Below, one piece after another: positions 12,401-24,400 of a stretch of DNA of 35,333 nucleotides. The notes below the pieces were generated by a model. The model did not search any database, was not told the DNA's origin, and saw nothing but the letters and a program-made list of their open reading frames with translations. Every line of letters begins with the position of its first letter. Within the stretch, counting starts at the first letter, position 1. A program made the translations under genes and the position numbers. Source of the DNA: an uncultured Lentisphaeraceae bacterium (GTDB taxonomy: Bacteria > Verrucomicrobiota > Kiritimatiellia > RFP12 > DVOR01); NCBI GenBank assembly GCA_949288955.1, contig CASEMS010000025.1:1-35333 (forward strand), read 5' to 3'.

Positions 12401-15400
12401 GCCCGGGTCAAGGGCAACCCCGTCTTCCACGGCGAGGACGGCACCACCCTCTCCCTCGAGGAGGCCGCCTTCCTCCCCGACACCGCCGAGCGCCTTATCC
12501 TCCGCGGCGGCACCCTCCGCCTAGCCGACCGCGCCATCACCGCCTTCCCCGCCATCGACCTCGAGGGCGGCCTGATGGCGCTCTCCGTCACCGCCTTCAC
12601 CCCGCGCCTCTCCTTCGCCGGCGGCAACCTCGCCCTCGACGGCGGCTTCCTCACCCTGGGGGCCTTCTCCGCCACCCAGCCCGCCGAGATCTCCATCCCC
12701 CTCGCCGAGCGCGTCAGCGACGGCGGCTACCTCGCCATGGCCTCCGGCCTCGCCGTCCCCGACACCTCCAACCTCGTCTTCAGCCTGGCCCTCGACCCCG
12801 ACCGCTCCGAGACCGCCCGCGTCCTCCCGATGACGCCCCTCTTCCTCGGCTCCTACACCGAGGGCGCCACCCCCACCGTCCGCGGCTTCGGCATCGCCAA
12901 CAACACCAACGGTGCCATCACCGACTACCAGGCCCTCTACGCCAACGGCTCCGCCGGCCCCGGCCTCTACGTCGCCCTCCAGGGCGCCGAGGTCCAGCGC
13001 CAGCTCGACGTCGCCCTCTCCAAGGACACCGCCCCCGACGGCTACCGCCTCACCCAGTCCGCCGTCGACGCCTGGCCCTACCACGCCTTCACCGGCACGG
13101 TCAACGGCGGCCGCCTCCTCATCGGCGAGGGCGGCGTCGCCCTCCCGCACATGTCCTTCGCCGGGCAGCGCTCCGTCATCGTCGCCGACGGCACCGAGCC
13201 GCACGTCCTCCTGCGCGGCATGAGCTGCTCCATCGGCACCGAGCTCACCTTCGACCTCTCCGCCTGGGCCGAGGCCATGCCCGCCTTCGTCCGCGGCGCC
13301 GTCCGCGACGTCCCCGCCAGCCTCTGCCTCATCAGCGCCGGCACCGCCAAGAGCTCCCCCGCCATCCGCCTCAACGTCGACCTCGGCGACTACGAGGTCC
13401 CCGAAGGCTTCACCGTCTCCGTCGAGGCCACCTCCGACGGCGTCTACCTCGTCGCCCGCAACGACCGCCGCGCCCGCGCCGTCTCCGTGAACTTCACCGA
13501 GCGCGCCGTGCCCCTCGCCGGGCCGCCCGCCGATCCCGGCGTCTACGCCGTGCCCCTCGCCGCGTGGACCGACCTCCAGGGCGCCTTCGTCTCCGCCGAC
13601 CTCACCCTCTCCGACGTCGGCGGCGCCGACGCCGGCCAGGCCCTCGCCGCCGACGGCCAGCCCACCCAGGTCGCCGCCTACGCCTCGCAGACCAACCGCG
13701 ACGACGGCGCCTCCGTCCCCATGCTCCGCGTCTGGCTCGACGACTCCGGCGCCCAGACCCTCCGCATCGCCAGCGCGCCCTTCGCCGCCTACCGCGTCGC
13801 CCTCATCTTCTCCAACGACCTCGCCGGCGCCGCCTACGCCCCTGTTACCGTCAATGGCATCCCTTATAGTATGGATGGCGAAGGCTACGTCCGCCGCGAC
13901 GTCCAGGGCTACCAGGGCCGCGACCGCAACGGCAACCTGACCATCGACATCCCCGCCGACGACGCCTGGGGCTCCACCGACCACACCGACGCCGCCGAGC
14001 CCATCCTCCTCGGCCGCAACGCCCTGGTCACCGACGTCCTCACCACCCCCACCGCCGAGATCGCCCTCCCCGCCTTCGACTACGGCCGCACCTACGCCGG
14101 CGTCGCCGCCCTCCAGATCATCGAGGCCCCCGAGCCCGTCGCCGCCGCCGAGTCCGCCGCCTACTCCCTCGACTGGGAGGACCACCCCGAGGATACCCTC
14201 AGTCTCTCCGACGTCGCGCTTGACCGCGACGGCGAGGCCGCCTCCTGGGAGAGCGCCGCCGGCAACATCCTCACCATCTCCGTCCCCGCGGACCGCGACG
14301 TAACGCTCATCCTCCCCACCGGCTTCGAGGCCGACCGCATCGTCTGCGAGGGCGAGGGCTCCCTCACCCTCCGCACCCACCAAGGCGGCGCCGCGCTCAA
14401 CATCCTCAACGCCACGCGCCTGGCCAACCTCACCGTCGGCTTCCCCTGCGCCGGCGTGGACTTCTCCCCCGCCCAGGGCGTCAGCCGCTTCGAGGCCGCC
14501 TTCGACAACAACGGCGAGACCTACTTCATCGCCGAAGGCGCCACCCTCTCCCTCGGTCCCGACTGCGGCATTGTTACAAACTTCGACGCCAACGGCCAGG
14601 CCGACCTCACCGTCGACGCCGCCTCCGCCGGTGTCTTCCGCCGCGACTACGCCACCGCCATCACCGAGGCCGACACCCGCATGACGATGGCCTTCAAGGA
14701 CGGCACCTCCAACACCGACACCAACAACAACTCCGCCAACCTCCTCGTCGAGGACGGCGACACGGTGCGCTTCGACACCCGCTACCACATGCACTCCCAG
14801 GACGGCACCTGGGCCTACACCCAGACCGGCGGCCTGGCGCAGTTCCTCAACGCCACCGCCAACGAGGGCGGCATGCTCCTCTTCAACAACACCGCCCTCG
14901 AGAACTCCGTCGCCACCCTCGACCTCACCGGCGGCCGCCTCGAGGCCACCATGATCTCCGCCTGGAAGGCCGGCACCCAGGTCACCGCCACCATCTCCGG
15001 CGACGCCACCCTCGCCCTCGGCTCCGCCGGCCTCCGCACCCAGAACACCGGCGCCACCTTCGACGCCACCTTCACCGAGCGCGGCACCCTGGAGCTGATG
15101 GACGACACCCTCGGCCGCACCGGCTCCACCACCGTCACCCTCCGCGGCGGCCGCCTCGCCCTCGGCGAGGGCGTCCGCGGCGACGCCACCGTGACTCAGC
15201 CGCTGATCTTCGATGGATCAGCCGCCGATCCGACCTGGATCAGCCCCGGATCCCTCTCCACCCTCATCCTCTCCGCCGCCAACTCCGGCTCCGGAAACGC
15301 CCGCCTCGAGAACGGCACCCTCGCCATCAACGACTACGAGTCCCTCGGCGGCGCCACCTTCAACATCGCCTCCGGCGCCGCCTTCGAGGCCCGCAACTTC

Positions 15401-18400
15401 CGCGGCACCCCCTCCGACGACGTCGGCACCGGCTCCACCGAGGTCTGGGATGGCGACGCCCTCCGCCAAGGCCTCCAGCAGTACTACTCCTTCGACGGCT
15501 CCAATGCCTGCGTCGACGGCGACAACGCCATCGAGCTCTCCGGCTCCAACGGCTACGTCTCCGGCGAGGGTATCTTCGGCTCCGGCCTCGGCGAGAACGG
15601 CGGTTTCAACGTCGACGACCAGACCCGCTTCCACCCCGGCACCGGCGACTTCACCTGCTCCGTTTGGGTCCGCAACAGCACCAACCCCATCGAGACCGCC
15701 AACGCCGAGGACTGCCTGGATTGGCACAGCATCCTCACCCACGGCATCAACTACAAGAACGACGCCGCCCCCCATCTGAAGGGGTGGGCGCTCCAGGTGG
15801 TCAACTCCTCCGGTGGTCTCCGCCTCGCCATCCGCAACACCGGCGGCGCGGAGGCGGACGAATGCATTGTTACGGCCGCCGAGGGCACCTTCACCGCCGT
15901 GCCCGCTTGGCACCACCTCGCGTGGACCCGTGAGGGGCAGGCCATCACCCTCTACGTCGACGGCGTCGCCGTCGCCAACGCCACCCTCCCCGCAGCCGAC
16001 TACAACATCGCCACCGTCGACGGCCAGTACTACCGCGAGTTCGCCCCCAATTTCTCCAGTGGCAACCGCTTCCTCCGCGAGGGCGAGGGCCTCGACGAGC
16101 TGGCCTTCTGGAACCGCGCGCTGAGCGCCAGCGACATCTCCGCCATCGCCAAGGCCAACCGCACCCTTGCCGAGCTCTTCGCCTCCTCCTCCGACGGCAC
16201 CGTCACCCCGCCCGCCAAGACCGGCTTCACCGGCGTCCGCCGCATCCGCCTGACCACCAGCGAGCCCTCCGGCACGGAGACGCAGACCGGCGTGGCCGAG
16301 TTGCTCGTCTACTCGGGCGGCGTCGTCGCCAACTGGCCGCGCGGCACCACCATCTCCGGCGCCGACTGGACGCACAACGAGGCCACCAACGCCCTCATCG
16401 ACGGCCTCTACGGCGCCTCGACCGCCGCCCCCGCGGGCATCAACCCCGCGACCGGCGAGGCCTTCACCTACACCGAGCCCAGCACCAGCAGCGGCAAGTA
16501 CCTCAAGGTCAACTACAACAAGTGGCTGAGCGCGGCCAACAGCTACGGCGGCACCGCCACCATCACCCTCGGCTCGCCGATGGACATCGATGGCTACCTC
16601 CTCTGGTGCGCCGAGAACGTCGACCAATTCCCCGCCAACTGGACGCTCGAGTTCTCCACCTCCGAGAGCGGCGAGGACTGGGTGGTCGCCGACGTCAAGT
16701 CCGGCCAGCCCAAGCCCACCGCCAACGCCGCCCTCAACAACGGCCAGCCCTGGTCCCTCACCGGCCCGCTCACCGCCGTCACCGGCAAGAAGGTCGAGGC
16801 CATCCGCCTCACCGTCAACGACGAGGTCGGCGACGACGAGGGCCACATGGCCATCCAGGAGCTCTGCCTCTACGCGGACGGCGAGCCTGTCGCCTGGCCC
16901 CTCGGCACCACCATCTCCGGCGCCGACTGGACGAACAACGAAGGCACCAACGCCCTCATCGATGGCGTCATGGGCCCGGGCTCCGACGTGCGCCCCTCGC
17001 CCACCAACCCCGAGACCGGCGCGGCCGCCACCTACACCCAGCCCGGCGACAACTACCGCTACGTTGGGATGAACAAGTGGTACCACACCGCCGGCCTGCC
17101 CGCCTCCGTCGAGATCACCCTCGGCGAGCCCATCACCTTCGACGCCTACGCCTTCTGGGGCAGCGAGGCGAGCAAGGTGGGCCGCTCCCCCGCCAGTTGG
17201 TCCCTGGACGTCCGCTTCGAGGGGCAGGACGGCTGGACGCGGGTCGACAGCCAGGCCGGCCACGACGCGCTCCCCGGCAACGCCGAGGGCGAGCACCATC
17301 CCGTTGAGCTGATCGCCTACGAGGCCAGCGCCTCGAGCGCGGCCTCCGCCCGCGCCGCCACGCCCGGCGTCCGCCTTGTCGGCGCCGCCGCCTCCCGCGC
17401 CTCCTCCTACACCAACGAATACATCGCCTCCGTCAACTTCAACGCCAACGGCAAGCGCGGCGCGAACGTCGGCGACGCTGCGCGCGTCCCCGATGGCACG
17501 GCCGACGGCCTCCTGCCGATGTTCGGTGAGTATTGGACGCTCGTCAATGCCGTGAACTCGGACTACACGGTCGAGACCGGCACCATCGCGCTCCGCTTTG
17601 TGCGGAGCGAGCGCGCCACCACCCTCGGCGCCGAGACCGAGGATCTGGGCGTGTCGCTCGATTGGTCCGCCAGCAACTACACCTACAAGGCGGCGACCAT
17701 CTCCTTCCTCAAGAGTTACTTCGACGACGGCGACGAAGGCATCGCGTCGCGGTACGTCCGCATCAACGTCCCCGAGGCCCTCGCCGCCAACGGCTACGAC
17801 CTCTACATCTACAACACCACCGACGCCGACGGCAAGTTCGGTTCCCGCCCCGTGGTCGGCGACGACGGCACGACCGTGAACTACACCTACGAGAACGGCG
17901 CCCTTGCCGAGGGCACCTCGGCGTGGGGCGACAGCACGCAGCGCGGCTCGCTCGTCGAGGGCACCAACGTCATGGTCCTCCGTGGCCGCACCGACCGCAC
18001 CCTCACCCTCGGCCTCCCGCGGGCCTCGGGCACCGGCGACGCCCGCACCTCCATGGCGGGCATCCAGCTCCGCGTGTTGGAGCGGGTGGAGATCCCCGAC
18101 GCCGGTGAGGGCGAGGACGTGGGCGACCCCGTAACCGGCCTGGTCGTTTTCGAGGCCGGCTCCCAGTGCCGCGCCGTCGCCAACGGCACGCCGACCCTCC
18201 CCTACGCGGCGCGCATCGCCGGCTCCATCGCCTTCCCCGACGGCAAGGAGAGCGTCCGCTTCTTCCTCAACGGCCAAGAGTTCGCCCCCGAGTCCGTCGC
18301 CGTCAACGAGGCCCTCGGCTCCGTCACCTTCGGCGCGGCGGGCGGCGAGGCCCTCCCCGTCGAGGCCGTTACCTGGGACACGGTGAACGCCCTCTCCGGC

Positions 18401-21400
18401 GTCTGGGCCAACGGCGCCGCCGGCCCGTGGCTGGAGGGCAAGGCCTACCGCGACGGCGCGGCCGTAACCTTCCCCGAGAAGACCGACACCACCGACCCCA
18501 TCACCGTGACGGTCGAGGGTGAGGTCGCCCCCTCCGCCTTCAGCCTCCCCGCGGGCGACTTCTACACCTTCGTCGAGGGCGCCCAGGGCGGGCGCATCGA
18601 CTTCGCCGCCGTGGCGGCCGAGGAGAGCCGCTATCCCATCGGCTCCGGCCTGACGATGGATGTGCCCATCGCCACCGCCGCCGCCACCACCGGCCCCAAC
18701 GCCCCCTATTCCACCCTCCGCCTCTTCGGCCAGATGAGCGACGGCGGCCGCACCGCCTCCCTCTTCGGCTCCGGCAACATCGGCGGCTCCGGCTCCGGCA
18801 CCCACGGCGTCTGGCTCACCGAGGGCGACATCACCTGGGCGCCCCACACCGGCGAGACCCAAATCCTCACCGCCGGCGGCACCTGGCTCCAGGGCGGCGG
18901 CACCATCACCGTGACCGGCCAGACCGACGATGAGGGCAACGTCGTCGGCGGCGGCACCGTCCGCTTCGCCGGCCACCTCAACGGCACCAACTGGAACGGC
19001 AGCTTCAACGGCTCCTTCGTCATCAAGGACGGCGCCACGATCGACTTCGCCATGACCCGCACCTACGGCGAGAACGCCGACGAGCAGGCCCTCTTCCGCA
19101 ACAACGCCAACTCCAACTTCGTCGAGGGCGGGATGTCCTTCACCCTCACCAACGGCGCCACCCTCCGCTTCAGCGGCTGCCGTGGCGTCCTCGGCGGCTG
19201 GAGCAACGCCGGCCAGACCAACCTCGTCCAGAACCAGCCCATCCACATCGGCAGGGACTCCTCCGTCGAGTACAACTACAAGGACACCTCGCAGGGCCAG
19301 CAGTACACGCCCTATGGCTTCTACATGAACGGCGACGGCGCCACCATCCGCATCCTCGACGGCGACGACTCCGCCTCCGGCAAGCCCGCCACCCAGCGCG
19401 GCCTCTTCCAGGGCGTCGGCACCACCCTCACCGTCGCCGGCGTCGGCCAGGCCGGCGACCCCAGCGACCCGAAGACCGACCAGTCGATGGTCACGAACCC
19501 CGAGGATCCCGAGGGCGACCTCATCCAGTCCGAGACCTACGGCCTCCTCACCGAGGGCATCACCGCCGTTATCGAGGGCGAGGAGGGCACCTCCTTCCGC
19601 CGCTGGCAGCGCAGCGACCAGGGCTACGCCGAGCCCACCCTCAACGTCGGCACCAACTCCACCCTCCGCATCCTCTGCGACGCGCAGACCGGCGACGGCG
19701 CCTTCATCAAGACCGGCGCCGGCCGCCTCACCCTCGAGCACGACGAGTATCCCTCCGAGCTCAACATCGAGGTGCGCGAGGGCGCCCTCGGCGGCGTCGG
19801 CGAGCTGACCTTCGACGCCACCACTGTTACCGTCCGCGCCGGCGCCGCCATCGAGGCCGGCCTCACCCTCCCGCTCCTCACCCTCGACACCGGCGCCATC
19901 CTCGCCATCGACGCCACCGGCGCCACCCAGCTCCGCGCCGACCGCGTCCTCTTCGAGAGCGGCGGCGTCTACCCCGTCCGCGCCCTCGGCACCGTCCCCG
20001 CCGCCACCGGCCGCGAGCCCGTCAAGGTGCTCGCCTGGTCCGGCGTCCAGGGCGTCGGCTCCGTCTCCTTCATGCTCGACGACGCCCTCGCCTCCGCCGG
20101 CTACGGCATCGAGGTCCGCGACGACGGCCTCTACCTCATGTCCACCGTAACCTACGTCCGCGAGCTGACCTTCGCGGTCGACCCCGACAACCCGATGGAC
20201 GTCTACCGCGTGGCGTGGTATTCCACCGGCGCGTGGTACCTCGAGGGCGACCCCGACAAGACCCCGTGCGACTGGGCCGCCTCCGCCACCGTCGGCGCCA
20301 ACGCCCTCTTCATCCTGCCTGACGCCTACGCCGACGGCACGATCCTCCCGCCGCGCTTCGTGCTCGTGCTCGACAAGCCCGTAACCTTCGCCTCCGTCCG
20401 CTTCGCCGTCTGGGTCTCCGACCCCGAGACCGGCGCGCGGACGCTGGAGACCCGCTCGGCCTCCGTGACCTACCACTACGACCTCACCGGCGAGACGATG
20501 CCCGGCGACGACCAGGCCCTCAGCTTCACCTGGGTGCCCAGCCTCACCATCACCGCCCCCGAGGGCCTCCCCTCCGGCGCCGCCACCATCTCCGCCGACG
20601 TCCCCGCCGGCTATGCCTACGAGCTGCGCGACAACGCCGTCATCGTCTACGCCGCCGCCACCAAGCCCGCCCTCAACGTCTCCTTCACCGGCAAGGGCGA
20701 GGGCGACCCCTCCTGGATCGGCGCCGATGCCGACCCCTGCGGCGCCGTCGCCTTCGCCGGCGTCTACTGGAACAACGCCGTCGCCGGCGTCGGCGGCGAC
20801 ACCCAGTACCTCGGCCAGTCCGGCAACTACGGCCTCTACCGCATCGACGCCACCGTCGCCGGCGTCGGCACCGACGCCGAGGGCAACGTCATCACCGCCC
20901 CCGTAACCTTCGTCTCCGTCGGCGCCACCAACGTCGCCTCCCGCCGCGGCGAGGGCCAGGCCTGCCTCGCCGCCGGCTACCTCACCGGCTCCAACACCGA
21001 CCTCCCCGCCGAGCTCCTCGCCTCCGGCAACCTGGACGACGCCGGCACCTCCTCCGGCTGGTCCCTCAAGGTCGACGAGGTGCCCTTCGCCCGCTACGAC
21101 CTCTACCTCCTCTTCGCCGGCAACACCGACGACTCTGTTACCTACCCCGCCGTCCGCGTCAAGGTCGACTCCGGCGACTGGCGCACCTACACCCTCGCCA
21201 ACGGCTGGGCCGCCCCCGCCGCCACCGGCGATGAGTGGCGCGGCCAGGGCGGCGTCCGCGAGGGCGGCTTCGTCGACGGCGTGAACGTCCTCCACCTCCG
21301 CCTCTCCGGCGCCGAGGGCGGCACCCTCCAGGTCGCCCCCTGCGACGGCGGCAACGCCGACCCCGCCAACGTCGGCCTCGCCGGCTTCCAGATCGTCGCC

Positions 21401-24400
21401 TGCGAGGACGACGGCGCCTACATCCGCCGCCTCGGCGCGGGCGCCTGGAGCGACCCCTCCGGCTGGGAGATCGTCTCCGACGCCGGCACCGACACCCGCG
21501 AGTGGCTCGACTCCACCGCCGCCGCCCCGCGCTACGCCCTCATCCCCGCCACCACGCGCCTGGAGGCCGACCTCGCCGCCGCCTTCCCCTACCTGCGCCT
21601 GACCGGCTCGGCCACCATGACCTTCGAGGGCCTCGCCGGCTCCCTCTCCACCGCCACGCTCGACCTCTACGAGGCCACCGCCGGCGCCACCTTCAACTTC
21701 GAGGAAGACCTCTTCGCCACCCCGCCCAACGTCATCCTCGCCCCCGACATCACCCTCACCCTCCCCGAGAGCGACACCGGCACCGTCCGCAACGCCTGGC
21801 GCTGGATCTACGACGACGGCACCCGCGCCGGCGGCGCCTCCTCCGAGAGCGCCACCCTCCGCAAGACCCAGGGCGGCGACCTCGTCGTCGAGCACGAGTT
21901 CCGCGGCCCCCTCGAGATCCAGGAGGGCACCCTCTGGCTCTCCGTCGAGCACGGCGAGTACGACCGCCAGGGCATCCCCATCACCGGCGACGGCATCTTC
22001 GGCAAGACCGGCGTCAACGGCTCCGGCTACCAGAACCTCTGGGTCGGCTGGAACGACCTGCGCACCACCGGCGCCTCCGGCGGCATCATCGCCCGGTGCG
22101 ACGCCGGCTTCCTCTACCTCGTCGCCAACGGCGGCAAGCACTCTCAGGTCCTCCCCGCCGGCATGACCATCCAGGCCGAGGGCGCCGGCACCGTCATCTT
22201 CCAGAACTCCGGCACCCAGCGCCAGTTCTTCCAGAACGGCGTCATGCAGGCCGTCAACGGCGGCACCGTCCGCTACCGCAGCGTTACCAACATCTTCGAC
22301 CCCGACGGCGACTATGCCAACCTCCTCCCCGACGCCCGCCTCGACAGCGGTATGTTCTACATCGAGAACGCCACCGACAGCCACTTCCATATGGGCGAGA
22401 TCCTCTCCGGCGGCAACTCCGCCATCTACTACGCCAACAACAACAACCAAGCGTGGAGCCGCGAGGCCGTCAACCTCTGGGGCGGCAAGCTGACCGTCGA
22501 GAGCGGCCACCTCGCCGCCTACGCCGATCAGGGCCAGAACAACTCCCTCGCCATCCGCGCCCGCCACGACCACGGCTTCGGCACGGGCTCCTACATCCAG
22601 GTGGCCGAGGGCGCCATCTTCTTCTGCGACCTCCCCATCCAGGGCGGCCAGAACAACGCCAACCGCAGCATCATCAAGACCGGTGGCGGCATCTGGGTGC
22701 AGACCCGCTCCACCGCCAACGGCGCCGGCAACAACGGCTCTTCGTGGTGGGCCTCCGACCTGCAGATCCGCGAGGGCACCCTCCGCTTCAACCTCGGCTC
22801 CGTCGAGCAGTCCCAACAGGGCGGCACCCGCGCCATCAACGTCTACTCCGGCGCCCGTCTCGACGGCGCGGGCCGCATCGCCAGCAACACCAACGTAACC
22901 ATCTACGGCGGCGCCACCCTCTCCTCCGGCATCCCCGCCGACGCCGTGTGGGCCGACACCGCCCACCCGTGGTACGGCGGCCTCCCCGCCGCCTTCAAGG
23001 GCGAGCAGTCCAACACCATCAGCCGCATCTACGTGGAGGGCAACCTCAGCCTCCAGGCCAATTCCATCCTTGAGTTCGACCTCAACGACGGCAACCTCCT
23101 CCACGTCGACGGCACCACCACCTTCGGCAGCGCCCTCACCGTCCGCCTCAAGAACCTCCCCTCCGCCCTGCCCACCGCGCGGCGCCTGACCGACTTCGCC
23201 GGCACCGTCTCCGGCGCGCCCACCATCTCCTGCCCCGAGGCCGCCGCCCTCGACGCCGCCGTCCTCCTCTGCACCGAGGCCACGGCCACCGGCTCCGGCG
23301 ACGACAGCCAGTACAACCTCTGGCTCGTCCCCTCCGAGGCCAACTACACCTGGACCGACCGGGACGGCAAGTGGTCCGACGCCCTCTGGCGCCAGGGCGA
23401 CACCGAGGGCGTCCTCTTCCCCTACGCCGACGTGGCCGCCTCCACCAACGCCCCCACCGGCCGCGTGCAGGCCTCCACCCGTGACTTCGCCCTCGCCGTC
23501 GACCGCGGCACCCGCGTGAACGACGGCCGCCTCTGGGGCGCCTACGCCCTCGTCTTCGCCGCCGAGGAAGGCCGCACCGCCACCCTCACCCAGGGCGCCG
23601 TGGTCACCAACGTGGTCGACGAGCTCTCCGGCCAGACCACGCCCACCTACGACGGCGGCCTGAACATGCCCAACATCGGCGTCTCCCTCTGGAAGCTCGG
23701 CGCCGGGCGCACCGTCTTCGAGACGCCCCTCGCCCTCGGCGCCGCCGGCGGCGCGGCCACCGGCACCATCGCCGCCGGCGAGATCCTCTTCCGCCGCGGC
23801 ATCGTCGTCGCCACGCCCATCGCCGGCACCACCCGCAACACCGCCCCCATCGACCTCGAGATCTACGAGGGTGCCACCGTCGGCTTCGACCTCACCGCCA
23901 CCGAGGCGGAGGTCAACTGGCTCGCCGGCGCCGGGGATTCCCAGGGCTGGTCGCCCCTCCAACAGACTCTGAGCGGCGACATCACCGGCGCGGGCACCCT
24001 CGCCCTCACCGGCGCCTCAGCCGCCGCGGCCGTGGATGGCGAGGGCGAGAGCCTCTTCGGCGTCGACCGCCCGCAGCTCACCCTCACCGGTACCGCCGAC
24101 AGCGGCGTCTCCTACCGCGTCTCGGACGCCACGCTCACCCTGGCCGGGGCCATCCCCTCCGCCTCCTTCGACGTCGCCACCCGCCGCACCGCCGAGGTCG
24201 GCCTCGGCGGCCGCATCGAGCTCAACACCGCCACGGCCATCGGCTGGGCCACCAACTGGGTCTGGCGCCTCACCGCCGACACCGCCGAGGGCGCCCGCGC
24301 CGCCGTCGTCGCCACCACCCAGAACGCCCGCGTCCGCGGCCTCGTCCAGGTGCTCCGCTCCGGCGACGACCCCGCCGCCGAGCAGACCGCCACCTTCGGC

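Noticed and set aside
392..12430. A minus-strand open frame of about 4,000 codons opposite the giant gene (with others at 12521-14794, 15218-23962 and 24017-27475)
   Set aside because: It is exactly codon-aligned with the giant gene and stays open because TTA, CTA and TCA are avoided there. Its product is low-complexity Gly/Val/Ala/Glu/Asp with no domain and no ribosome binding site.
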